A stretch of 64,000 nucleotides of DNA from Erwinia billingiae Eb661 (GTDB lineage: Bacteria > Pseudomonadota > Gammaproteobacteria > Enterobacterales > Enterobacteriaceae), in NCBI RefSeq assembly GCF_000196615.1, contig NC_014306.1:2294001-2358000 (forward strand), in the 5' to 3' direction. The position numbers were made by a program, and so were the translations under genes. The notes beneath the pieces are model-generated. The model saw nothing but the letters and a program-made list of their open reading frames with translations. It ran no database searches and had not been told where the DNA came from. Position 1 is the stretch's first letter. Each line of letters opens with the position of its first letter. Below, one piece after another: positions 37,296 through 45,938 of the stretch.

Positions 37296-37956
37296 GTCCC
37301 TCTTTCCGCACCTGAAACTGGACCAGCTGTGGTCTGCGACCGGTGAAACCCTGTACATGACCGCGATTTCCGGCGTGGCGACCTTTGTGCTGGGAATTGT
37401 ACTCGGGCTGGCGCTGTTCCTGACCGCGCGCGGCGGCCTGTTCCAGAACCGGGCGATCTATGCGCTGATCTCGGTGCTGGTCAACGTCTTCCGCTCGATC
37501 CCGTTCATCATTCTGATTGTGCTGCTGATCCCGTTCACCAAAAAGCTGATCGGCACCATTTTGGGCGCGGATGCGGCCCTGCCGGCGCTGATTGTCGGGG
37601 CGGCGCCGTTCTACGCGCGGCTGGTGGAAATCGGCCTGCGCGAAGTCGATAAAGGGGTGATTGAAGCCTCGCGTTCGATGGGCGCGCGCATCAGTACCTT
37701 GATTTTCCGCGTGCTGCTGGCGGAATCCTCGCCAGCCCTGGTGTCGGGCATCACCGTTACGCTGATTGCGCTGGTCAGTTACAGCGCGATGGCCGGGGTG
37801 ATTGGCGCAGGTGGCCTCGGCAATCTGGCGTATCTGGAAGGTTTTCAACGTAACCACGGCGATGTGACGCTGGTGGCGACGGCAATGATTCTGGTGATTG
37901 TTTTTATCATCCAGTTCGTAGGTGATCTCGTGACCACACGGCTCGATAAACGTTAA
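37288..37956 (+). CDS. Methionine-type ABC permease (MetI family)
   Basis: 222-aa inner-membrane permease with five hydrophobic segments and an EAA coupling loop (ARLVEIGLREVDKGVIEASRSMG). The GGLGNLAYLEGFQR end is typical of MetI. ATG 37288 overlaps the ATPase stop. It pairs with the ATPase at 36270 and the binding protein at 37974. Confidence 0.88.
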   Translation: MIESLFPHLKLDQLWSATGETLYMTAISGVATFVLGIVLGLALFLTARGGLFQNRAIYALISVLVNVFRSIPFIILIVLLIPFTKKLIGTILGADAALPALIVGAAPFYARLVEIGLREVDKGVIEASRSMGARISTLIFRVLLAESSPALVSGITVTLIALVSYSAMAGVIGAGGLGNLAYLEGFQRNHGDVTLVATAMILVIVFIIQFVGDLVTTRLDKR

Positions 37957-37973
37957 CTTTTAGGGGATTTACT

Positions 37974-38786
37974 GTGAAAAAAACACTGACACTGCTGGCT
38001 GCTGCCACTCTGGCTGCGATGAGTCTGAGCGCATGGGCTGATACGCTGACCGTTGGCGCGTCCAACGTACCGCATGCTGAAATTCTGGAGCAGGCCAAGC
38101 CAATCCTGGCGAAGCAGGGCATCGATCTGGAAATCAAACCTTTCCAGGACTACATCCTGCCAAATACCGCGCTGGCCAGCCGTGATATCGACGCTAACTA
38201 CTTCCAGCACGTGCCGTATCTGAACAGCGTGCTGAAAGACCATGCCGACGACAAGACCTATGATTTTGTCAGCGCTGGCGCAATCCATATCGAGCCCATT
38301 GGCATTTACTCGAAGAAATACAAATCGCTGAAGGATCTGCCACAGAACGGCAAAGTGATCATGCGTGATGCGGTGGCGGAAGAGGGCCGTATCCTGTCAA
38401 TCTTTGAGAAGGCAGGCGTGATTAAGCTGAAGCCTGGCGTCAGCAAAGTGGACGCGCGCATCAGCGACGTGGTTGAGAACCCAAAACACCTGCAGTTTAT
38501 TGCTAACGTCGAAGGCGCGCTGCTGCCGCAGATGTACAACAATGACGAAGGCGATGCGGTGGTGATTAACGCCAACTACGCCATTGATGCTGGCCTTAAT
38601 CCGGTAAAAGATCCGATTGCCGTTGAAAGCGGTGAAAATAACCCGTACGCCAATATCATCACCGTGCACCGTGGCGATGAAAACAAGCCGGATATAAAAG
38701 CGCTGGTCACCGTGCTGCATTCGAAACAAATTCAGGACTGGATCCGCACCAAATATAAAGGTGCCGTTATTCCGGTGAATAACTGA
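37974..38786 (+). CDS. MetQ/NlpA-family substrate-binding protein
   Basis: 270-aa periplasmic binding protein. It starts with GTG, preceded by GGGG at 37963. The Sec signal ends SAWA-DT (about residue 22) and has no lipobox, unlike the lipoprotein MetQ of E. coli. The NlpA core is clear (SNVPHAEILEQAKPILAKQGIDLEI, NANYFQHVPYL, DAVVINANYAIDAGL). Last gene of the three-gene importer before a strong terminator. Confidence 0.88.
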   Translation: MKKTLTLLAAATLAAMSLSAWADTLTVGASNVPHAEILEQAKPILAKQGIDLEIKPFQDYILPNTALASRDIDANYFQHVPYLNSVLKDHADDKTYDFVSAGAIHIEPIGIYSKKYKSLKDLPQNGKVIMRDAVAEEGRILSIFEKAGVIKLKPGVSKVDARISDVVENPKHLQFIANVEGALLPQMYNNDEGDAVVINANYAIDAGLNPVKDPIAVESGENNPYANIITVHRGDENKPDIKALVTVLHSKQIQDWIRTKYKGAVIPVNN

Positions 38787-38805
38787 TTCCAGGTTTTGTT
38801 TATGC

Positions 38806-38829
38806 AAAGGCCGGGAAACCGGCCTTTTT
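38806..38829 (+). terminator. Terminator after the MetQ-type gene
   Basis: AAAGGCCGG-GAAA-CCGGCCTTT, a 9-bp perfect stem with a GAAA tetraloop, runs into further T. Confidence 0.94.
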
Positions 38830-38962
38830 CACATCGAGGCGTTATGCTTCGCGGACTTAGTTATTTCTCTGGAAACCTTTGCGCTATTTCTTAATTTACC
38901 TTTCAGACGATAAGCGGAATATTTGCCAGTAGATTGCTTAACCCGCCTGACTGGAGCGCATG

Positions 38963-40006
38963 ATGACAATACATAATGGCATTACCGAACTGGTAGGTCA
39001 GACCCCGCTATTACGCCTCACCCGCTTTTCCCAACAGCATCAACTGACTGCCGATCTGGTCGCCAAGCTGGAATATTTTAATCCCAATCACAGCATCAAA
39101 GATCGCACCGCGCTGGCGATGATCGAAGCGGCGGAGCGCAGCGGCAAGCTCAGGCCGGGCATGACGCTGGTCGACACCACCAGCGGCAATACCGGCATTG
39201 GCCTGGCCGCGATTGCCGCGGCCAAAGGCTATAAGTTTCGCGTCTATCTGCATGACAAACTTAGCGCCGAACGTTTTGCCATCCTCAACGCCTTTGGTGC
39301 GGAAATCATCCCGTTTAGCGCGGTGCCCGGCTTCGACAAGGTGATCGAAGCGAGTGACGGCGACTTTGTGGCTGCCGCCCGCTGGCTGGCCGATAACGTG
39401 ATCCTGAAAGAGCCGAATATCTGCTTCACCTGCCAGTTGGAAAACCCGGCCAATCCGCAGGCCCATTTCCACAATACCGGGCCGGAAATCTGGCAACAGG
39501 CCGGAGGGCAGGTTGACGTGCTGATCGCGTCCGTCGGCACCGGCGGCACGCTGTCAGGGGCGGGACGCTATCTTAAGCAGCTTAACCCGCAGATCGCACT
39601 GATCGCCGTCGAGCCCGGCCGCTTCAGCATCCCGGACAAGGACAACCCGGACACCCGCGAGATCACCGGCGTGCATGCCTTCAGCGAGGTGCCCCCGGAG
39701 CGGGTGCCACTGACGCTCGATCGCGGTTTGTGCGATGAAGCGATTGCGGTGGAGAGCTGGCAGGCGGTGCAGACGGCGAGGGAAGTCGCCTTGTCGGATG
39801 GCATCCTGGTGGGTGAGTCCTCGGGTGCGGTGCTGTATGCCGCGCGCGAGGTTGCCCGGCGGCCGGAATATGCCGGCAAGCGGATTGTGGCGATCCTCGC
39901 GGACAGCGGCCTGACCTACCTCTCCACCGGCCTGTTCGATCCCGGCCTCAGCGTTGAACAGCTGCAGGCGGCCGCGCTGAATCGCCAGGCGGAAGCGATC
40001 GCCTGA
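38963..40006 (+). CDS. CysK/cystathionine-beta-synthase-family PLP enzyme
   Basis: 347-aa fold-type II PLP enzyme. The Schiff-base lysine is in NPNHSIKDRTA (Lys46), the phosphate or carboxylate loop in TTSGNTGIGLA, and the PLP-phosphate loop in SVGTGGTLSG. It could synthesise cysteine from O-acetylserine and sulfide, or exchange S-groups on cysteine derivatives. The SIKDR motif is closer to the cystathionine-synthase side than to CysK. Two ATGs are adjacent; GGAG at 38953-38956 favours the second (38963). It follows a MetNIQ-type importer but is separated by its terminator, so it has its own promoter. Confidence 0.83.
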   Translation: MTIHNGITELVGQTPLLRLTRFSQQHQLTADLVAKLEYFNPNHSIKDRTALAMIEAAERSGKLRPGMTLVDTTSGNTGIGLAAIAAAKGYKFRVYLHDKLSAERFAILNAFGAEIIPFSAVPGFDKVIEASDGDFVAAARWLADNVILKEPNICFTCQLENPANPQAHFHNTGPEIWQQAGGQVDVLIASVGTGGTLSGAGRYLKQLNPQIALIAVEPGRFSIPDKDNPDTREITGVHAFSEVPPERVPLTLDRGLCDEAIAVESWQAVQTAREVALSDGILVGESSGAVLYAAREVARRPEYAGKRIVAILADSGLTYLSTGLFDPGLSVEQLQAAALNRQAEAIA

Positions 40007-40022
40007 GTCACCCCAGCCCATA

Positions 40023-40052
40023 AAAAAGGGCAATCAGCTGATTGCCCTTTTT
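40023..40052. terminator. Bidirectional terminator between PLP-enzyme and ssuA-like genes
   Basis: A perfect palindrome, AAAAAGGGCAATCAG facing CTGATTGCCCTTTTT, with A-run and T-run on its two sides. It serves both convergent genes. Confidence 0.95.
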
Positions 40053-40067
40053 GCCATTACATCAACA

Positions 40068-41015
40068 TTATTTCTTATCCAGCGACCAGGTTGCGCTGGC
40101 AACGTTAACCTTCACCGGCAGCAGGCCAATCTGGGTAAACTTATCTGCCAGCGCCTGCTGTTCCTTAAACACTTCCGGCGTCATTCGCTCTGCGCCAAAC
40201 GGCATTCTGGCAATCGCCCGCTGCCAGATCGGCTGCGGCAAACCGGTCGACGTTGACAGTATTTTGGCTGCCTCTTCCGGGTTTTTGTTGGCCCAGTCGC
40301 TCAGCGTGCCGAGCTGATCGACCACCTGTTTGGCGGTCTGCGGATAGGTATCGGCAAACTTACGGCTGGAGAGATAGAAGGTGTAATGCGGCACCAGCCC
40401 TTCGGCATTTTTGATCAAACGGGCTTTGGCATTGGTTTCCACTTCCGCGTAGTAGGGATCCCAAATCACCCAGGCATCGACCGCGCCACGCTGGAAGGCG
40501 GCACGCGCATCGGCAGGCGGCAGGTAAATGGCCTTCACGTCCTTGTAGCTTAATCCGGCATTTTCCAGCGCGCTGACCAGCAGATAGTTAACGTCGGAGC
40601 CTTTATTCAGCGCCACGCGTTTGCCTTTCAGATCGGCCACGGTTTTGATGTCTGAGTTTTCCGGTACCACAATCGCTTCGGTTTTGGGGTTAGCGGGCGA
40701 GTGCGCCAGATACACCAGGTCGGCCTGCGCCGCCTGGGCGAAGGTCGGTGGTGCATCGCCGGTGGCGGCCAGATCGATACTGCCGACGTTCAGCCCTTCC
40801 AGCATCTGCGGGCCGGCCGGGAATTCGACCCACTTCACCGCGATGCCTTGTTTTTTAAACTCGGCATCCAGCGTGCCGCGGTACTTCAGCAGCGCAAAAA
40901 TATTGGCTTTCTGGAAACCGATGGTGACCTGTTTAGGGGCAGTTTCTGCCATGACGTTAAACGCCGAGGCGCTGAGTGCGGCGGCAATCAGGCCGCTCAA
41001 TACGATTTTTTTCAT
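40068..41015 (-). CDS. Sulfonate-type ABC substrate-binding protein, SsuA-like
   Basis: 315-aa periplasmic binding protein of the aliphatic sulfonate/NitT-TauT family (SsuA). A Sec signal ends NVMA-ET (about residue 23). Typical blocks are KVEFPAGPQMLEGLNVG-like (WVEFPAGPQMLEGLNVG), LKGKRVALNKGSDVNYLL and DAWVIWDPYYAEVE. No SsuB or SsuC gene is nearby, so it must share a transporter or serve another role. It is visibly homologous to the C-terminal half of the next gene, the sigma-54 activator, and follows it by 94 bp in the same direction. Confidence 0.9.
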   Translation of the reverse strand: MKKIVLSGLIAAALSASAFNVMAETAPKQVTIGFQKANIFALLKYRGTLDAEFKKQGIAVKWVEFPAGPQMLEGLNVGSIDLAATGDAPPTFAQAAQADLVYLAHSPANPKTEAIVVPENSDIKTVADLKGKRVALNKGSDVNYLLVSALENAGLSYKDVKAIYLPPADARAAFQRGAVDAWVIWDPYYAEVETNAKARLIKNAEGLVPHYTFYLSSRKFADTYPQTAKQVVDQLGTLSDWANKNPEEAAKILSTSTGLPQPIWQRAIARMPFGAERMTPEVFKEQQALADKFTQIGLLPVKVNVASATWSLDKK

Positions 41016-41109
41016 CTTTAATCCCAGTGTTTTAAGTGGTGTTTCAGCAACATAGCAAACCGCGCGAAAACGGCTTAACGAGTAAAATTGCTTTGCTTAG
41101 CTGAAAAAA

Positions 41110-42996
41110 TCATGGCCAGACCGCCTCACGCACCTTGATCGCGCGGGAAAGCAGGCCAAGGGCGTAGAAGCGATCCGCAATCGCCTGCTGCTGGCGAATA
41201 ATGGTCAAATCCATGCGCCGCGGCTGATGGCTGCGGCGCGCCAGCGCATGGCCGAGGGACGCGGTGGACAGCCCGAGCTCAGCGGAGAGCAGCACGGCGG
41301 CCTCATCGCGGTGTGCCTCGATATACTGTCCGGTGTGTTCCAGGGCCGACATCAGCGTGTCCAGCAAATCGGCGGAATGCCCGACAAAATCGCGATGCGC
41401 CAGATAGAACTGATGGTTGTTCACCCGGCCAACGCCGTTGGCGATCACCCGCAGCTGCTCGCCGTGTTCGGCATCGCTCAGCAGCGGGTCCCACATCATC
41501 CAGGCATCGACCGCATGATGATCGCTGGGGGTCAGCGGATATTTCGGCGGGGCATAGACCACGCGCACGTCGTCCAGCGTCAGGCCCGCCTCATCGAGAA
41601 TTTGCAGCAACAGGTAATGGACGTTGGAGCCTTTATTCACCGCGATGCGCTTACCGCGTAAATCGGCCGGCGTCTGCACCGGGCTGTCGTGCGCCACCAG
41701 CAGCGCCACGCTTTGCGGCGCGGCGGGTTCCCAGGCGACATACAGCAGCGGACTGTTGCTGGCCTGGGCGAACAGCGGCGGCACTTCGCCGGTGGTGCCA
41801 AAATCGATCTCGCCGTTGGTCAGCGCGTGCAGCAACTGCGGACCGGCGGGAAACTCGCTCCACAGCACGCTAACGCCGCGATCGGCAAACTGCGTTTCCA
41901 GCGTCTGCCGCACTTTCAAAATCCCCAGATTGCCAAACTTCTGGTAACCAATCCGCAGTTCGCGCTCGCTGCTGCCCAATTCGTTCGCGGTTTTGCCTGT
42001 CGCGCCGGCCACGCTGCGGCGGGCTTTAATCAGGCCCAGATGGCCAAGATGGGTGCGCAGCGTATTGCGGCTGATGCCCAACAGGGTAGCGGTTTGCAGC
42101 TGGTTGCCCTGGCTCAGTTCAAAGGCATTGCGCACCAGCGAATCCAGCACCCGCTGATAAAGCGGGCTGTCATTTTCTACCAACTGCTGGCGTAAGAACG
42201 CATCCAGCGAATCGTCATCATGGGGCAGCGAGGTCAGATTAGCGGCGCTGAGCCGCAGCTGCTGCGGCGTAATCAGCGGCTCTCTGCTCAACAGCACCGC
42301 ATTGTGCAGGGTGTTTTCCAGCTCGCGGATATTGCCCGGCCAGGCATAATCCATCAGCGTGCCCAGCGCTTCCTCACTGAGGCGCAGCTGCGGACGGCCC
42401 AGCCGCCGGGCATACAGCGTTAAAAAGTGATCGGCCAGCAGCGGAATATCTTCCCGCCGCTGGCGTAACGGCGGCAGCGCCACCGCCGCGACATTTAGCC
42501 GGTAATAGAGGTCTTCACGGAAACGACGTTCACGAATGGCATGCGCCAGATCCACATGGGTGGCCGCCACCATCCGAACGTTGACCTTTACCGGGCGACG
42601 CGATCCCACCCGCGTCACTTCGCGCTCCTGCAACACCCGCAGCAGCTTCACCTGCAACGGCAGGCTAAGCTCGCCGATTTCATCCAGCAGCAGCGTGCCG
42701 CCTTCCGCCGCTTCAAACCAGCCCTGATGACGATCTGCCGCGCCGGTAAAGGCGCCTTTCTCATGACCGAACAGTTCGGATTCGGCGAGGCTTTCGGTCA
42801 GCGCACCGCAGTTAACCGCCAGGAACGGCCGGTCGCGTCGCGGGCTGTGATGATGCAGATAGCGCGCCACCACCTCTTTGCCGGTGCCGGTTTCCCCGAC
42901 GATCAGCACCGTGGCGTCGGTCGGCGCCAGGCGGTCCAGAACGCTCTGGAAGGCAATAGAAGCAGGATCAATTAACACCGGGCCGTGGGTTTGCAT
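41110..42996 (-). CDS. Sigma-54 activator fused to an SsuA-like sensor domain
   Basis: 628-aa enhancer-binding protein of unusual build. It begins directly with the AAA+ domain (about 10-250): Walker A GETGTGKE (34-41), GAFTGA sigma-54 contact loop (81-86), Walker B LLLDEIGE (102-109), arginine-finger region REDLYYRL (160-167). A Fis-type HTH follows (about 298-324, [20 protein letters not shown]). Residues 346-628 are a complete SsuA-like fold without a signal peptide ([53 protein letters not shown]). All key motifs are intact, so it should activate sigma-54 promoters in response to a cytosolic sulfonate-like ligand; that response is inferred. Confidence 0.92.
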   Translation of the reverse strand: MQTHGPVLIDPASIAFQSVLDRLAPTDATVLIVGETGTGKEVVARYLHHHSPRRDRPFLAVNCGALTESLAESELFGHEKGAFTGAADRHQGWFEAAEGGTLLLDEIGELSLPLQVKLLRVLQEREVTRVGSRRPVKVNVRMVAATHVDLAHAIRERRFREDLYYRLNVAAVALPPLRQRREDIPLLADHFLTLYARRLGRPQLRLSEEALGTLMDYAWPGNIRELENTLHNAVLLSREPLITPQQLRLSAANLTSLPHDDDSLDAFLRQQLVENDSPLYQRVLDSLVRNAFELSQGNQLQTATLLGISRNTLRTHLGHLGLIKARRSVAGATGKTANELGSSERELRIGYQKFGNLGILKVRQTLETQFADRGVSVLWSEFPAGPQLLHALTNGEIDFGTTGEVPPLFAQASNSPLLYVAWEPAAPQSVALLVAHDSPVQTPADLRGKRIAVNKGSNVHYLLLQILDEAGLTLDDVRVVYAPPKYPLTPSDHHAVDAWMMWDPLLSDAEHGEQLRVIANGVGRVNNHQFYLAHRDFVGHSADLLDTLMSALEHTGQYIEAHRDEAAVLLSAELGLSTASLGHALARRSHQPRRMDLTIIRQQQAIADRFYALGLLSRAIKVREAVWP

Positions 42997-43073
42997 CGGG
43001 GATCCCTCACATTAAGCGGAACGGAAACCATACCTTCAGACGCGGGCGATAACGAGGGGGTGACCGGCCGGTT

Positions 43074-43089
43074 TGCTGCAAATGCAGCA
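43074..43089. promoter_or_regulatory. Upstream activator site 1
   Basis: TGCTGCAAATGCAGCA: 6-bp arms TGCTGC/GCAGCA around AAAT. It matches site 2 at 43106 in 15-of-16 symmetric positions when the strands are compared. Likely bound by the Fis-HTH of the divergent activator. Confidence 0.78.
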
Positions 43090-43105
43090 GACGGTCATCA
43101 GTGGC

Positions 43106-43121
43106 TGTTGCATTTGCAGCA
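43106..43121. promoter_or_regulatory. Upstream activator site 2
   Basis: TGTTGCATTTGCAGCA, the second palindrome, lies centre-to-centre 32 bp from site 1, about three helical turns, so both face the same side of the helix. It ends 65 bp before the -24 element. Confidence 0.78.
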
Positions 43122-43185
43122 AAAAGGGACGGGGATCTTAAAATCTAACCCATTGAAAAATAATAACAATGGCAGGATTAAATTG

Positions 43186-43201
43186 TGGCATGGTTCCTGC
43201 T
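43186..43201 (+). promoter_or_regulatory. Sigma-54 (-24/-12) promoter of the ssuD-like operon
   Basis: TGGCATGGTTCCTGCT matches the consensus TGGCAYG-N4-YTGCW, with the required GG (43187-43188) and GC (43199-43200) exactly 10 bp apart. Start of transcription is expected near 43212, leaving a leader of about 60 nt. The two palindromes then lie near -130 and -98. Confidence 0.88.
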
Positions 43202-43270
43202 ATGGTCTTTATAACCAAACGAGAATAATCAATACAATAAATTCAGATATCGTTATATAGGAAACGGATA

Positions 43271-44437
43271 ATGAGCGACGCAGCGCAGGACAATCTCAAC
43301 GTATTTTGGTTTTTACCGACCCACGGCGATGGCCGTTATCTCGGCACCACCGAAGGCGGAAGAGCCGTCGATCTGCCGTACCTGCAGCAGGTGGCGCTCG
43401 CCGCCGACAATCTGGGGTATTACGGCGTACTGATCCCCACCGGCAAAAGCTGCGAGGATTCCTGGTTAGTGGCCTCCGCGCTGGCGCCGATCACCAAACG
43501 GCTGCGCTATCTGGTCGCGGTGCGTCCCGGCTTACAGCCGCCGAGCCTGGCCGCGCGGATGGCCGCCACGCTGGATCGCCTGTCGGAAGGGCGTCTGCTG
43601 ATCAACGTGGTGACCGGCGGCGATCCGGTAGAAAACAAGGGCGACGGCATCTTCCTCAGCCACGCCGAACGATACCAGGTCACCCGCGAGTTCCTCGAAG
43701 TCTATTCGCGCCTGTTAAAGGGCGAGAAGGTCGATTACCACGGCGAGCATATCCGCGTGGAAGGGGCTGAAGTGCTGTTCCCGCCGGTGCAGGAAGACGG
43801 TCCGCCGCTGTTCTTTGGTGGTTCTTCGGAAGAAGCGCTGGAGGTGGCCGCCAACCAGATCGATACCTATCTGACCTGGGGCGAACCGGTTGAACAGGTG
43901 GCGGAGAAAATCGCCGTGGTGCGTCAGCGCGCTGAAGAGCGGGGCCGCACGCTGGATTACGGCATTCGTCTGCACGTGATTGTGCGGGAAACCGAAGAAG
44001 AAGCCTGGGCCGCCGCCGACAAGCTGATTGCCCACCTTGATGATGACACCATCGCCGCCGCGCAGAAGATCTTCTCGCGGATGGATTCCACCGGACAGGC
44101 CCGCATGAGCGCGCTGCACGGCGGCTCGAAAGACGGGTTGCGCATCGCGCCTAACCTGTGGGCCGGCGTTGGCCTGGTGCGTGGCGGAGCGGGCACGGCG
44201 CTGGTAGGCAGTCCGCAGCAGGTGGCGGATCGTATTCGTGAATATCAGGCACTGGGCATCAAAAACTTTATCTTCTCGGGCTATCCTCATCTGGAAGAAG
44301 CGCACCGCTTTGCGGAACTGGTGATGCCGTTGCTGCCGCTGGCCAGCAATGCCGAGAAGCGCCAGCGTACCATCAATACCGGACCCTTTGGCGAAACCAT
44401 CGGTGGCGATCGCCGTCCGGGCAAACAGGGAAACTGA
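43271..44437 (+). CDS. ssuD: FMNH2-dependent alkanesulfonate monooxygenase, SsuD-like
   Basis: 388-aa LLM-class monooxygenase matching E. coli SsuD (381 aa) along its length: [43 protein letters not shown] and [26 protein letters not shown] ([22 protein letters not shown]). It releases sulfite and an aldehyde from alkanesulfonates with reduced FMN and O2. First gene of the sigma-54-driven operon. No SsuE flavin reductase is adjacent; the next gene is an FAD/NAD(P)-binding protein. An SFN-type role (dimethylsulfone or methanesulfonate) is also possible. Confidence 0.88.
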   Translation: MSDAAQDNLNVFWFLPTHGDGRYLGTTEGGRAVDLPYLQQVALAADNLGYYGVLIPTGKSCEDSWLVASALAPITKRLRYLVAVRPGLQPPSLAARMAATLDRLSEGRLLINVVTGGDPVENKGDGIFLSHAERYQVTREFLEVYSRLLKGEKVDYHGEHIRVEGAEVLFPPVQEDGPPLFFGGSSEEALEVAANQIDTYLTWGEPVEQVAEKIAVVRQRAEERGRTLDYGIRLHVIVRETEEEAWAAADKLIAHLDDDTIAAAQKIFSRMDSTGQARMSALHGGSKDGLRIAPNLWAGVGLVRGGAGTALVGSPQQVADRIREYQALGIKNFIFSGYPHLEEAHRFAELVMPLLPLASNAEKRQRTINTGPFGETIGGDRRPGKQGN

Positions 44438-44440
44438 GTC

Positions 44441-45850
44441 ATGAGCGATCGGCAGATTGTCATTATCGGCGGCGGCTTTACCGGCACGGCGCTGGCTGTC
44501 CACCTGGCGCGGTTGGGTCACGCCGGACTGGAGGTGACAATTATTGAACCGCGCGCCCAGCTGGCTCAGGGGGTGGCCTATGGCACCATCGATCCGGCGC
44601 ACAGGATTAACGTGCCGGCGGCCAGAATGCAGCTTTCGGCGGCGGAAGAAGGGGACTTTGACCGATGGTATCGTGCCTCGGCCGCTTTTCAGATCGATGC
44701 CAAAGCCTTGTGGCAGGACGGCAAGGTCTATCCGCAGCGCGGCCAGTTTGGCGCTTACGTGGCAGGCAAGCTGGCTGAGGCGCTGAACACCTCGGCGGTG
44801 CGGGTGACCCATATTCAGGATCGGGCGATAGCGCTGCAAAACGGCGAGGTGCTGACGGCGTCCGGCAAAAAATACCGCGCGGATGACGTGGTGCTGGCGG
44901 TCAGCCATCCGCCGCCTGCGGTGCCGGCAAAACTTCAGCAGGCGCTGGCCGGGCATCCTGCGCTGATCGCCAATCCGTGGCAGGCCGATGCGCTGAGCCA
45001 GGTGGCTAAAGACGATCGGGTGGCCATTATCGGCTCCGGTTTAACCATGTCGGACGTGGTCGCCTCGCTGCATCGTCAGGGGCATCGCGGCAGCATCGTC
45101 GCCTTCTCCCGCCGGGGTCAGCTGCCGCGTCCGAATATCACCGGTGACTTTGCGCCGCGACCACTTGATTACCAGCAACCGCAGGCCGCGACCGCACTCG
45201 GCTGGTTGCGCCGCATCCGCCAGGAAGTCCGTCTGGCCGCCGCCGAACAGCAGCCGTGGCAGCTGGTACTGGACGATATTCGCCTCAACGGTCAACGCCT
45301 GTGGCAACAGCTGCCGCTCAGCCAGCAGCGCAGTTTCCTGCGCCATCTGCGGCCGTGGTGGGATGTGCATCGCTACCGCATTGCACCACAGGTCAGCGCG
45401 GTGCTGACGCGACTGCTGCACAGCGGGCACCTTCAGGTGCTGGCCGCCAGCCTGCAACAGGTGGCGGTCGATAACGACACGGTGATCCTGAGCCTGAAGC
45501 GACGCGGCCAGGCACAGGCCGACAGCGTGCAGGTCGACCGGCTGATTGTCACCACCGGCCCGGCCCACGGCGCACTGTTAAGCAGTAATCCGCTGCTACA
45601 GCAGTTGGCGACGGAAGGGCTGATTAAGGCCGATCCGCTGGCGATGGGGATCGCTGTCGATGCCTATTCCCGCACCCTGAACCGCCACGACCAAAGCAAT
45701 CCCCACCTTTACGTCGTCGGGCCCGCCGCGCGCGGCCGCTTCGGTGAATTAATGGGCTTACCGCAGGTTGCTGAACACGCCGAATCCCTGGCGCAGCAGC
45801 TGCTGGGGATCGCTTCCCGGTCCGACGGCGAGCGATGTCCCCCTTCCTGA
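44441..45850 (+). CDS. FAD/NAD(P)-binding oxidoreductase
   Basis: 469-aa protein of the FAD-NAD(P)-binding family that includes YdhS. Two Rossmann motifs are seen: IVIIGGGFTGTALAVHLA (6-23) for FAD and VAIIGSGLTMSDVVASL (near 193-209) for NAD(P). The family signature VAYGTIDPAHRINVPAARMQLS follows the first. It lies 3 bp after the ssuD-like gene, so is co-expressed. It may feed electrons or reduced flavin to the monooxygenases, which lack a visible SsuE-type reductase; that is inference. N-oxygenase-like activity is an alternative. Confidence 0.8.
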   Translation: MSDRQIVIIGGGFTGTALAVHLARLGHAGLEVTIIEPRAQLAQGVAYGTIDPAHRINVPAARMQLSAAEEGDFDRWYRASAAFQIDAKALWQDGKVYPQRGQFGAYVAGKLAEALNTSAVRVTHIQDRAIALQNGEVLTASGKKYRADDVVLAVSHPPPAVPAKLQQALAGHPALIANPWQADALSQVAKDDRVAIIGSGLTMSDVVASLHRQGHRGSIVAFSRRGQLPRPNITGDFAPRPLDYQQPQAATALGWLRRIRQEVRLAAAEQQPWQLVLDDIRLNGQRLWQQLPLSQQRSFLRHLRPWWDVHRYRIAPQVSAVLTRLLHSGHLQVLAASLQQVAVDNDTVILSLKRRGQAQADSVQVDRLIVTTGPAHGALLSSNPLLQQLATEGLIKADPLAMGIAVDAYSRTLNRHDQSNPHLYVVGPAARGRFGELMGLPQVAEHAESLAQQLLGIASRSDGERCPPS

Positions 45851-45938
45851 ACCGCTGATTTTTCCTGAAAAAAATATCCTTTTACTGAGTGCCGGAACGG
45901 AAGGGCGAGCCCTTGCCGTGCCTGCTATGGAGTCTGCT

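Noticed and set aside
38923..38938. Possible sigma-54 promoter, TTGCCAGTAGATTGCT, before the PLP-enzyme gene
   Set aside because: The required GG of the -24 element is TG here; without it sigma-54 recognition is unlikely.
43715..44956. 413-codon open frame antisense to the ssuD-like and FAD-protein genes
   Set aside because: Its His/Arg/Gln-rich translation is typical of an antisense shadow of GC-rich genes, and both sense genes are strongly supported.
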